A DNA stretch of 64,000 bases, taken from assembly GCA_023014335.1 (NCBI GenBank), contig JAECYW010000015.1:1674001-1738000 (forward strand). Direction: 5' to 3'. Below are positions 54,301 through 64,000 of this stretch, in pieces. Positions within the stretch are counted from its first letter, which is position 1. Each line of letters begins with the position of its first letter. Origin of the DNA: Galerina marginata. Taxonomy: Eukaryota; Basidiomycota; Agaricomycetes; Agaricales; Galerinaceae. Both the position numbers and the translations under genes were made by a program. The notes beneath the pieces are model-generated. The model had not been told where the DNA came from, ran no database searches, and worked only from the letters and a program-made list of their open reading frames with translations.

Positions 54301-55484
54301 GCTGCGGGGCGGTGATGGGCAGCAAGAGCGCCAACGACTGCGGGAAGTCAGGAGGCAGACAAAGTCGCCAGCAAAAGCATAAGCGGGAGGGGTGGTGTTG
54401 CCTCCTCACCCCACTCCCCTCCTCCTTCAACTTCGACTTCAACTTCTATCGTGGGCAGAGCAGCGAATGCCGGCTCACCTCAAAGTTCCTCTCGGGCCAC
54501 GACCTAAAACCCAGACCCGGATCTGCGAGCCATGCCCTCCGGCGGCTAGGGCGCAGTCAAACGAACGAACAAGGGTAGGTGGTATTGTTGAGGAGGCCGT
54601 CCAGCTGTTCGTATCGCGGTAAGTCTGCTGCTTTGATCTCGGGGTTCGGGCTGATCTTTACACAGCGACGATGTACGCCCTGGTGTGGAATTAGGACGCA
54701 GACGACCACGAACTTGTGAGTTGAGGAGGAGGCGAGTGGGTTCACAAACATCGCCCGAGTTGGAGGTAAGCTGGAAACAAGGTGAGTATGAATATGAATA
54801 TGACGCCGATATAAACTATTCCTCACGTATTTACTTCGAAAGGCTCGCGAGCCATATTCGCGCAGCGAAGGCGTGCTCCACGACATGGGGGATAGATAGA
54901 AGTAATCGCGAATTGGGCGGCGGGGCGTCCAAGATGACGTCCTAGCTGCGAGTCGCAAGTTCGAGGTGGACTGGAAACGGGGTGAATTTAGGTTTGAAGA
55001 ATATGGACTATTGCTCACCTGTTTACGGAAGGACTTGTAATATGATTGTCGAAGTGGAAAGTGGAAGTGGCTTTGTGGTTGTTTGACATAATCATCCATT
55101 GTTTGTCAGCCCGACGACTCCGAGTCATTATTATTCTCCCTCAGTATGCCCTTTGTCCTAAGTTATCTCCAACCATGCCCTGGTTTCCCAATGCACGGTT
55201 TGGAATCTGCCTTGTCCTCAAATTTCCGAACTGTCACAAATCTCTGTGCACTCTATCCTCAGATTTTACTGACTGCACACGTTAGGCGTGCGTCCAGCGT
55301 TTCACACCTTTTAGGCTAGCCACAGCGGATCGCATACTACCGGAGCCCATTCCGCAAACGACTCAGCCTGACGACCAATAAATCCATTCCCCCATCCATG
55401 GCGCGCCATTTTTCAGCTCAATTTCACATTGTTCGCTGTATCTGACATTTACTTCCAACCCGACATCTCGTCAGTCCGGGACCA

Positions 55485-55770
55485 TCGTGCATCGCCGGGA
55501 TAAATCGCCTCAACCTCCCACTGTATTTTATTTCACAGAATTAAGGCAATTGTTTCACTTCTCATGAACCCTGTTTCTTATTGTTAAGTGCTTCATTCTT
55601 CATTCTCTTTCACCCTCCCCAACTCTCTGACACATTTCGATGCATTTTCATTTCCTTATTCGAATTTTTATTGTCCACTTCCCCTCCTCTTCCTTTCGCT
55701 TTTTTACTTCAAATTCCGACGTATTTATGCTATTTAAACCGCTCTGATATCTCCTGTCAATTGCACGACT
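55485..55770 (+). repeat. Promoter-like direct repeat (second copy of 52,610-52,900)
   Basis: Shared landmarks are catcgcc...aaatcgcct, tttcttattgtt, ctccccaactNtctgac and atgcattttc(g/a)tttcc, and both end with a TATTTAAA box. In this copy an ATG follows at 55,784 (106 codons, MARPIISILDTLLSESRLL), which runs into the right terminal repeat. Whether it is transcribed is unknown. Confidence 0.55.
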
Positions 55771-55981
55771 AGTTTAATTTCCAATGGCTCGTCCTATTAT
55801 CTCAATTCTCGATACTCTGCTCTCGGAGTCTCGGTTGCTCTCGTCGTTCACAACTCCCGCCCTCACTCTCACGCTTTGTTTCAGCCGTGGCGATTGTGAT
55901 TGCACATCGCGAGTGCACCAGGGGAGTATGGGGCTGGCACTGCCAGAGCTTCTGTGTGTGTACACTACTTGTCGACTGTCT

Positions 55982-56417
55982 CCACTACCCGATTGGTGGG
56001 GTGCACGCGGGGCGATACATTTTCTTTTCCGTAACGTATTACATTCAAGAAATACTTTAGACAATCTAATTTTCTTGGACAAAGTTTGCATTTTATTATA
56101 TTGAAAAAAATGTATCAACTTTGACTTTTGTTCTCTTTTCTTATTAACGGAAAGTTGAAATATGTGGAGGCCAAAAATTTTGATAGAATGAAACATTTGA
56201 GGAGAATCTCACCTAGAATTAGACTTGTGTCAAATGAATCTTTTTACCTTGCCTAAAATTGACAATATGTATTTTCCTTTTTGTATCCCTCAGCTGCCGA
56301 AACATTTGACATTTTATCGACATTTTATGGAGAAGAAAAAGTGTCTAAAATTTTAACAAGCTAGATACTATTTTACTCGGATTTTAGCTACTTTGAAATA
56401 GTCCCGTTCCAGCAGTG
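55982..56417 (-). repeat. Right terminal inverted repeat of the CACTA-like element
   Basis: Inverted partner of 46,821-47,255. The outermost 60 bases match with one difference (ggcacggg versus ggaacggg). Confidence 0.85.
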
Positions 56418-56837
56418 TCACGGGCTGTCATATTCTTATTTGTGAGTGTTGATTTCGGACTTTAGATCTAATCTATATACCAGTAGAAAGCACCCGAGGA
56501 CCCTGCAGATACCGGCAGGGACGGCCTATTTTCAAGACCTAGAGATGAACCGTTTGCTCTTCATCCAAATTTGACAACAGAGGAGCAGGCAAGGATCAGT
56601 TGCATGTCGTTTTGAGCTACCGCAGCATTGACAAACCGGCATAATATGAAAAGGATAGTCTGTGGGCTTCCGCCCGAATATGTTTCGGGGAGAGCTTGTG
56701 TCATACATAGCCGGTGCCACGGTGGGAGTGGTGATCCTGGGAGTCTGGGACTGGTGCTGTCGAGCGTTATTATTACTACGAGACAATGTTACTACATGGC
56801 ACAAAAATTGCCCTTCTATATTAGGTGCATCAAAACC

Positions 56838-57700
56838 TCAAACACTTTCTCCAGTTTTGGTGGAAACTGGGGTGGCGAATCGAATATTTTCTTCTTTAAG
56901 AGCAGCAGGCCAACGAATGAGATCTGATGGTTGGGGGACCGTGGTTGTCGACTCTACTCCTCGGGCAACTCGCCGGACAATCATGAGAGCAGATATACAC
57001 TGGAACTTACATCAGACCCACCCCGATTCTAGAAGCAATGAAATAGTACTCACACAAATATGTGGGAGCGGGAACAATGGAACAAACTCTGCGCCACATC
57101 CGGTGTTGAACACGATTATATAGGCCGCCATGAAGAAAATCATCAAGGCGCAGGATTCAACGCATATGATCATAATCTGACTATACACGGATCCATGGCC
57201 AACTCCAAGCACTTTGCGCAGGTAATCTGACCAACTCCTAGATGAAGAATAGAGTCAACTAAGGGCACAAACAAAGGTTTTAGCAGTGAATTACGGACCA
57301 AGCGATATCAGCGAAATTAGGAGGAGTGCGCAGGAAGCCATAATTCGGTACACTGTTGAAGTGCTTTCATATAAAATCAAGCAGCGCCAAATCTTTGAGA
57401 CGGAATGAGATCCTTAATATGGAAAGCAGAGACGGAAAAATCACCATAAAGCCATCTGCTGCCCAAATCGACAAGACAAGAAAGGCAGGGAATTCCTCGA
57501 ACCAAGCGCCAGTCAAAACGACGACGTCCGGCGAGTTGATGAAAAAGAGCCCAATTACGATTCCATAGAGTTGCTGAATCAACGACATTGTTGATATGAC
57601 CAGTAGGAGGCTGATGTAGCTGAAAAGGATTCGCCGTCTTCTTGTTGAGGATAAGGGAATTCCCTTTCCCTTTAAAAGTGCTCGCATATGCAGCATGTGT
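56838..57700 (-). pseudogene. Damaged paralog of the serpentine membrane-protein gene
   Basis: The minus strand shows RRRILFSYISLLLVISTMSL, FLVLSIWAADGFM, then WRCLILYESTSTVYRIM and CALLLISLISL, all parallel to 44,472-45,541. The next exon has lost the part coding GVGISVFLRHPVE through LLYHQWYLGS: after acceptor catctag it starts only about 22 bases before VLGVGHGSVYSQ. By my count this breaks the frame. The 3' exons (PLFPLPHIC; SALMIVRRVARGVESTTTV) end at 56,838. Possibly rescued by alternative splicing, but more likely a pseudogene. The 5' end also lacks the first helix. Confidence 0.6.
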
Positions 57701-57889
57701 CAACAACATTATAACGCACCCTACTGACCTGCCAATCTCGCACCGTACGATAGCCTTGTATCCGCACCGTACTCTTACTTCAACCAAGAAATAGAAACAA
57801 ACTAGTGCCTACAAACCGTATTTTCTAGATAAATTCTAAAAATCCTGTGAAACTCAACCAGATTTACTTGCTTTACAACTCGGAGATTT

Positions 57890-60320
57890 AGTCAAGAGGA
57901 GCTGAATGACCAAATGAAAGCGTGATGTAGAATAAGGCCGGTTTGGTTATTGCTCACCGTAGTCCCCAGGTTAGAAGGAATTTCAAACTCGGTTCTCAAA
58001 TACCAAATCGTAAAATTGGTCGTCCCCTGCCTTAACCTACCGAAATGTCTGGCAATCAGTATAGCCCAATAGCACCAAAATTTGTTACGGTACTCAATTC
58101 CATCAATAGCCGACATGATGGGCTGAGTGGATTATTGTCTGCTCCAACTGGAATCCAACCACGACCCTCAAGCTGGTGTATTCCTACCATTTAAAATATT
58201 CTCGTTTGTCAAGACACGATTCTATAAATTCTCACCCTAGGTCAGTACATACTGACAAACGAACCGGTTTCGGATAATCTAGTTCATTACTGCTAGAATT
58301 TATTCAAGAAGAAATCTGGTCATGGCTCACCGATTTTCGCCTCCTACATATATGGTCTCCTTTCCCCATGAATGATTGTATTTTCACTGTTAAATCTTGA
58401 CTGAAAGGTAGGTTCCGTTGAACTAGATCCACCTAACCGGAATGCTTCACAACATTCGAAAAATTAACAAGCTTAATCCGGTCCTGAGGGACTGTAAGAT
58501 ATTCACGCTCAATACTACTTCCTAAAATGCAGTGCGGATTAAAAAAAATTGGATGGACTCAACCATATTACTACCCACAACCGTAATCTGGTTCGCTCGC
58601 ACTGATAGAGCCACATACCTCACCCCGGTCAAGAAAACTGAAACACAGTCCTGTTTCTACAGACCCGTTCTCTTTATTAATTCCAACTGCTCCTGGAATT
58701 AAAGCCCGAGGCGAATCCGGTTCACGTGAACTATATCGAGGGCTCCTAACGGTATCTAGGCCCCTTCCCCCACTTAAATATCATACCGTGTTCAATCGCT
58801 GCTTTCATTATTGTAGTCAAATGACACTGGAATTGGCGCGAGGAACAAATTCGGTTGCCGGGAACCACCTTGAGCGACGATATCTGGCCCCCTTCCACTG
58901 TTTGAATATTAATATCATAAGCCTAATCTGTTTCTGAGAACCTAAATTAGTTCATAGAATACACATATGGGATTCGAAATATGGTACATGCTCCCCGCAT
59001 TTTAGTCTTAATAGGAAAGGGTCAGTTCAAGTTGGTCTCGCTTCAAGTAGGTCTGCCTAACCATATTACCACCTTAATGCGATTCAGTTCCCTCGCCCTA
59101 TTTCGGCAAGCCATCTGGTTTTATTGAGACTGTAAGACGTCCGTGTCTGTAATAGTACGGCTCGCCGGTTTACCAAATATGCTACTTACTTCCTTGAGAT
59201 GCGATTCAGTCCTCTCACATCAGTCTAATGTCAATCAGGTTGTAACGCGGCAGTGGGCGCTGCCAGGACGCGTGCCGGCTACGGCTCAAATTTAAAACCT
59301 GGGCTGCGTCATAAGATTATATAATGTTTACCAATCGGGGCGGTGGAACTCTGACATAATTGGCGCTGTTTGTTATCGAGGACTATGTGAGTGCGGAGCC
59401 GAGTTCTCGGCACATGCCATTTCCCACCGACTTCGGCACATGCCATGGCATGTGGGAATCGCTCGAGCTGTGCTGCGAGAGGCGTTTTCGAAAACGATGT
59501 GACACTGACCCCGACTGGGGATTACTTATCGTATGTACTCACTATTTACATATAGTGTATTTGTACCAAATCGAGAAAAATTGGATCTGGTTGACTGGAT
59601 TCCTGGACGTTGATGCGGCCGCCACCTTCCCCAATCTGGTCTTGGGGGACTGTTCCTGCTCTTGGGTTCGTTTAGTTCCCACTTTCCATTTTATACACTT
59701 TACTCAATCTGGATCTCCCACACAGTTTCGGTCAAATCTACAAAATCTGGTTCTCTCACAGCTTTGTCAAATATAGAAATTTAGTTCCACTGAACCCAAG
59801 GGGATCGGGCCGAATTCTAAGAGACTGATAATAGGATATACGTTGAATTTATGATCCTGACGGGCTAGCGACAATAGGAATAATTTACGTATTACATTTC
59901 ATTCAAGCGTACGGAAGAAAAGTGGAACGAATAATAGCGCAGTGATGGCTCTGTGGCTCGGGCAGTGCAAAACAGTGGACTTTTGATTACAGTCTGGCGC
60001 CGCGGACCGGGGAAACATATCTTAAGCGATCTGGTATAGACGCACAAGATTACCGCACCCTGTCCCTTTGGTGAGTTCCCACCAAATAGGATGATCTGAT
60101 CATTCCGGGAATATTACACCACATCACATCGTTCGTCAAATCTGGTGACATGCAACTGGTTGGATCGGGCTCCCTAAATACGGTTCGCAGAATCCACATT
60201 CTTCCCGGTCCCGCAATCCTGTTTTCTTTAACCCATTTAGTCCAATCAACCAAATTTGGTTTGCTACACCCATACTCATGTCACGAATTCCAGATTAATC
60301 AAACTTACAATTCTCTCTGC
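57890..60320. repeat. Gene-poor stretch with a degenerate short dispersed repeat
   Basis: No convincing gene. A word close to AATCTGGTTC (variants AATCCGGTTC, GATTCAGTTC, AATTCGGTT) recurs roughly 20 times between 58,260 and 60,260, often followed by a TC-rich piece. Examples: 58,583, 58,711, 58,850, 59,082, 59,203, 59,583, 59,632, 59,746, 60,132. The ORF at 59,360-59,776 looks spurious. The origin could be an old array or decayed MITEs. Confidence 0.45.
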
Positions 60321-60393
60321 ATTTTCTTATATGTCTAAAGGCGCGATTATTATGATACGTTCACGGTAGTATGATTGACACTTTCTCGTTAAA

Positions 60394-63300
60394 TTAAAAT
60401 ACTCTTCCTTTTCGCAGGTACACTGGTATGGGCTCGTTCCATTGATAGGTCTCGAATTCATCGCTAACCCAATCTCCCTCTTCACCCCTTGCCCATTCAA
60501 CATCCGCAAAGTCTTCCTCCAACCTCGCCAGTGCCCATTGACCGTCAATTTCGAGCCCCCCGTTTGCATCTCGCGGTGCCATTCCCTTCCTGATTGGTGT
60601 GAATGGCAGGTCCGTATTTGATAGGTAAAGCTCATAGCTAAGCTCCCTGAATCCGATGCAATTACGCACGTAGTCTGTGGGTTGCCCTCCCCGTCGCAAG
60701 ATGAGAAGCCGATCGCGATAACGACAATTGAATAACACGTCAGGGTTGAATGGCCGGAATGTACCGTCTTCATGCCAGAACTCGATAGGACCCCTTCCAG
60801 AATTCATCACCCGGTTCAATTCATGAGAATCGTTATAGAAGAATTGCTGGTCGAAGATGCGAAAATCTACACGGACGGGAAGGTGAGGCCCGTTCTATAA
60901 TACAGTTAGAATAATTAGACTTCGTCAAATTGCTAAAACACGTACCCTGTGGTCAAAATAAAAGTATATTGGCAGAACGGTTGGGGTCTTGCACTTGCCC
61001 CAAAATTTTCTTTGCTCGTATTCCTTTTCATTGCTGCGGGCTTCGTCCTCTGCGCTGGTATCCTCTGCCTCTTCTAGTACAGCTCGGGTTCGAGCGACGG
61101 ACTCAAGGTCGGTGAATTCCAAAAGTGGATCTGGGGGAGAGGCTGGATCGCGAAGATACTGAATCCACTGCAGCTCGCGTGCCGTATAACCGCCATGTTG
61201 GTAGCTATATATCTTGGATGGATCAGAGGCAAGGTGTGACCAGTCAAGCTGTCGCCAGTTTTCTGGCATTTCAGCTTTGGGAGGGCCTACTGGTTCGCGG
61301 CCACGACGCATAATGATATGATGATGGGAGAAAAGAGGGGTAAACGCATTGGTATCAAGCCCAATTACAAGGTTTCCATTGGCGGTACAATAAAGACAAA
61401 TATGTCGAGTGTAAATATCGCCAAAATATCTACTTGTTACGGAAATGAGTCCAGCACTTCCTGGGCAGATCACGGGATTGCAAATCCTGCGACGATAAAT
61501 CACCGAAAACCGCATGCGCGTTCGCCCCTCAATATCAACCTACGCTACCGTATTCTCACCGATAAGCTCGTTTACATCCATCTCTCCTTCCTCAGATGTC
61601 AACTCGAGCCGGATTCCATATCCCAGACCTTTCAACTTACCGGCCTGCCTGATCACCGACAGGGCTGCCAGCCGTGGAATCCAGCCAGCCGTAGCAGTGT
61701 CGTTGCCGTAGATATCGTTAATGGTCAGACAAGTCGTGTCTTTCCACTGCTGAACCCAGAAGCGGCGAATCTTTGGGGCAACAAAGTCATTGTCTCCCAT
61801 GAAGTAACTGGTCGATGCGAGTTTCGGGTTTGTAGAGAAGGCCGAGGATGTTTTCCAAATAAAATACTCGAGAAGAACATCATCCACGGCGCACCCACAG
61901 TTCATATGTCCAGCTGGTGGCGGAACCTCATGGTCTGTGGATGACAATTTCCTCGGATAGCCGACCCCAGCGAGCGAGATGACGGTGTCGTGCTGGTGGT
62001 GGCTACGTGCGCGGTAGCGCTGGTGGTAGCGGCACACCATGTTCCTTGCGCTCGTGAGGTGAAAAATGATGGCGACCTCTTTACTGAGATGCGCAGACTC
62101 TGGGAGAAATTGCTGGACGTCACGACCTGCCCGTCGTATCCCAACCTCGATGTTTTTCAGGGCGGTTTGCTTCTTGGCCGGACTCGACGCAGTGAAGTAC
62201 TTCCTGATGTATCGTCGGCCCTTTTCTAGGAAGTTTAAAGGCGTCAACATCGGGAAGAGGTTTACGACAAGCGATGACCCTACCCTCGAAATCTTCCCGC
62301 TCCTGTTCATCCATCTTGTAGTACCTGGTAATCGTTCCTACTGGGTCGTCGACATCCTTTGCCTTCTTCTTGCTCTTAGGCTTGGTGGACTTGGCGTTCT
62401 TCTCCCTGCTTTCGGCCTCGGCGGCGTTTTTCTCGGAGAGGACTTTCAAGGCGTCTAACTGCTTCCGCAAAAGGGCTCGAGTTTCGCCAAGTTTATCGAT
62501 CGGCACTGTTAAAATTTCCGCCTGCAGAGCCTGAACTTCCTCCGCCAAGGCAGCTTCCTTCTTAATGCTCGTCTGGAAGCTGAAGTGGTGGTCGAACTGC
62601 TTCTGCGCCTCATCCCTAGCGAGTCTCATTTGTGCCAGCTTTGCGTCCATAGACTCGAGCATTGCGCTCAACTCTGCGACTTTCTTGGCGCCTTCTTTCG
62701 GCTTAATGCGACCGGCTTCCCACTCGCGATCCAGAGCGTCGTACACAGATTGCAGCTCGTCCCGTTGCCTCTGAGCATCATCGTGTTCGTAGGTCTTTAA
62801 ATGAAGCGCGGCCTTGCAGTCGTGATCGTGCCTATCTTCATCGTCGACTCGTGGAATGACGGGTACAGAAATGTCGTCCCAATCGACAGGTACATAGTGG
62901 AACTCGTACGCCAGCAGGGCAGCGGGGGTTACTGGGACCGTGAACTTGACGATCTTGTCGCTGAGCCTATATTATGAAACGTCAGGAAACATTCTTACTA
63001 GATATTTGGTAGGTCTCACCTCCAAAGCCGATGGTGATCGAACATGACCTTATCATCCTCTTCGAGCTCACTAATAAAATGTAGATGAGACAGATAAAGC
63101 CTATCTGTGGGTGACCGCTGACCTTTTATCCGTCTTAGCGTCTATCTCCTTGTCCTGATTGACCGCACTGTAAAAAATTGGGTGAGACCGATAATTTAAG
63201 AGATAATTCTAGGCAGTCACCGACTTTTCCTCTGCAGCGAGCTGGTCTACATCCATGACGCTATCATTCATTTTGGCAATAGGTGCCTCCGATTTCTCGA

Positions 63301-64000
63301 CATCGCTATGAAGGAAACGTAAGGCTACACATCGCATCAGTCGGACAATGACACTCACGGATTATTCTCTGCCTCTACCGCCACTGGAAGCCTGGACATG
63401 TCTGCAGACAATCCTCCGCTCCTAAAATGACTGAGTTGAGTCGAACTTCAGTAAATGAAGGAAAGACTTGACTCACAAACCCACGACGTTGGTGTCCACA
63501 TTTAGATGAGGAGCTTCCGTCTCCGTCTCCTGTCTTAATTCAAAAGGTGCGTTGGCCCCGCATAACGAAATATAGAGTGAGGTCATTACAACTTACGGAT
63601 CGAGCGTAATAGGGTTTGTCTCAGTGTCCATTTCCACATTCATAGGCTCAGACTGCAGAGTGCCGACACTAATATCAGTACTGAAAAGTTTCAAACCCCA
63701 GGCGGTGAGTTGCTCATCACGAAAAAAGAAATCACTAAGTTCGAACTCACACTATATGTCCAGCATCCATGTCAATATCTATCGTTCCCGTGCTTGACTT
63801 TGAAATTGGGGTTTCTGGCTCACTTGACGCGCTAAATCGACAATTAAGCTGGCGCTCAAAGCTGGTCAATTAAATACAGTCAACTCACTAAGTTCGAGCC
63901 GTTGCCTCCATTTCGACATCGAGGTCTCTTTCGATTATCCTAAATAGAGGCCTACGGGTGGTCAAAAAAACATACGAACGTGAGCATGTAATATTCATCT
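60394..64000 (-). CDS. Large many-exon hypothetical protein, cut by the right window edge
   Basis: I joined minus-strand exons from the right edge to TAA 60,394. The N-terminal part comes from a series of 50-90 base exons separated by about 50 base introns (63,960-62,990), rich in Asp/Glu/Met with IDIDMDAGH, NVEMDTETNP and DSVMDVDQLA. It then continues VMFDHHRLWR and a segment with FTVPVTPAALLAYEFHYVPV (about 62,870-62,950). Next is a coiled coil (62,120-62,746; REWEAGRIKPKEGAKKVAEL and onward), then across a 40 base intron into a region with Cys/His (MNCGCAVDDVLLEYFIWK) ending in NELIGENTVA. A further exon carries CNPVICPGSAGLIS and HHHIIMRRGREPVGPP, and the final exon FWHEDGTFRPFNPDVLF to LRKGRVF. 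Probably well over 900 aa. No family recognised; the architecture suggests a regulatory scaffold. Confidence 0.6.

Larger units (their letters stand above)
46821..56417. mobile_element. CACTA-like DNA transposon, 9.6 kb, non-autonomous
   Basis: The ends are CACTGCTGG... and ...CCAGCAGTG, with TCA on both sides (46,818-46,820 and 56,418-56,420). The first and last roughly 435 bp are inverted repeats (about 85% identical by eye). Ends of CACT type with a 3 bp duplication are typical of the CACTA/EnSpm superfamily; repeats this long are not. The interior holds more inverted and direct repeats, only short unconvincing ORFs, no transposase, and the second hAT-like insertion (48,763-50,800). Without that insertion it is about 7.5 kb. 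Confidence 0.75.

Noticed and set aside
47400..54600. Long overlapping ORFs in several frames inside the CACTA-like element.
   Set aside because: They are due to GC-rich, stop-poor sequence. Pro/Arg/Ser-rich translations in all frames and mirrored copies in both arms argue against coding.
59360..59776. 138-codon plus-strand ORF as a gene.
   Set aside because: No motif, no splice context, composition like surrounding intergenic sequence, and it overlaps the degenerate AATCTGGTT repeats.

Overview
The window is nuclear DNA of a filamentous basidiomycete, most likely a mushroom-forming agaricomycete. The genes are cut by many 40-65 bp GT-AG introns. The recognisable host families (an integrase-core protein, serpentine membrane proteins with a WRCF motif) are ones I know from Agaricomycetes, and much of the rest is mobile DNA or decayed tandem gene copies. 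I saw no convincing tRNA, rRNA or CRISPR. All gene models were spliced by eye.

Left part (1-12.8 kb): a hypothetical acidic protein, an Spt5-like transcription-factor gene broken by a 594 bp hAT-type MITE, an integrase-core (DDE) gene, a membrane-protein gene, then decayed multi-exon repeats that belong to a tandem segmental duplication.

Centre (12,828-32,406): a 19.6 kb, very young Ty3/gypsy LTR retrotransposon on the minus strand. Its 1,711 bp LTRs differ at only two positions that I found, with target duplication ACGG. Gag, protease and Pol lie in three frames joined by two apparent -1 frameshift sites. Uniquely, the element carries five spliced, antisense (+ strand) accessory genes: one with a zinc-cluster-like Cys6 motif and acidic tail, three tandem paralogs of an unknown family, and one with a charged C-terminus. 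The element, LTRs included, is peppered with CGCG-centred motifs far above its surroundings. I propose that the cargo plus dispersed motif is a self-recognition or anti-silencing system. A 2.07 kb hAT-like element sits nested inside.

Right-centre (32.4-46.5 kb): the second half of the segmental duplication, holding two copies of a small spliced gene and many degenerate exon units, followed by an intact serpentine membrane-protein gene.

Right part: a 9.6 kb CACTA-like element (46,821-56,417) with about 435 bp terminal inverted repeats, TCA target duplication and palindromic interior, itself hit by a second copy of the hAT-like element. Beyond it lie a damaged paralog of the membrane-protein gene, a gene-poor stretch of degenerate short repeats, and a large many-exon hypothetical gene that runs off the right edge.
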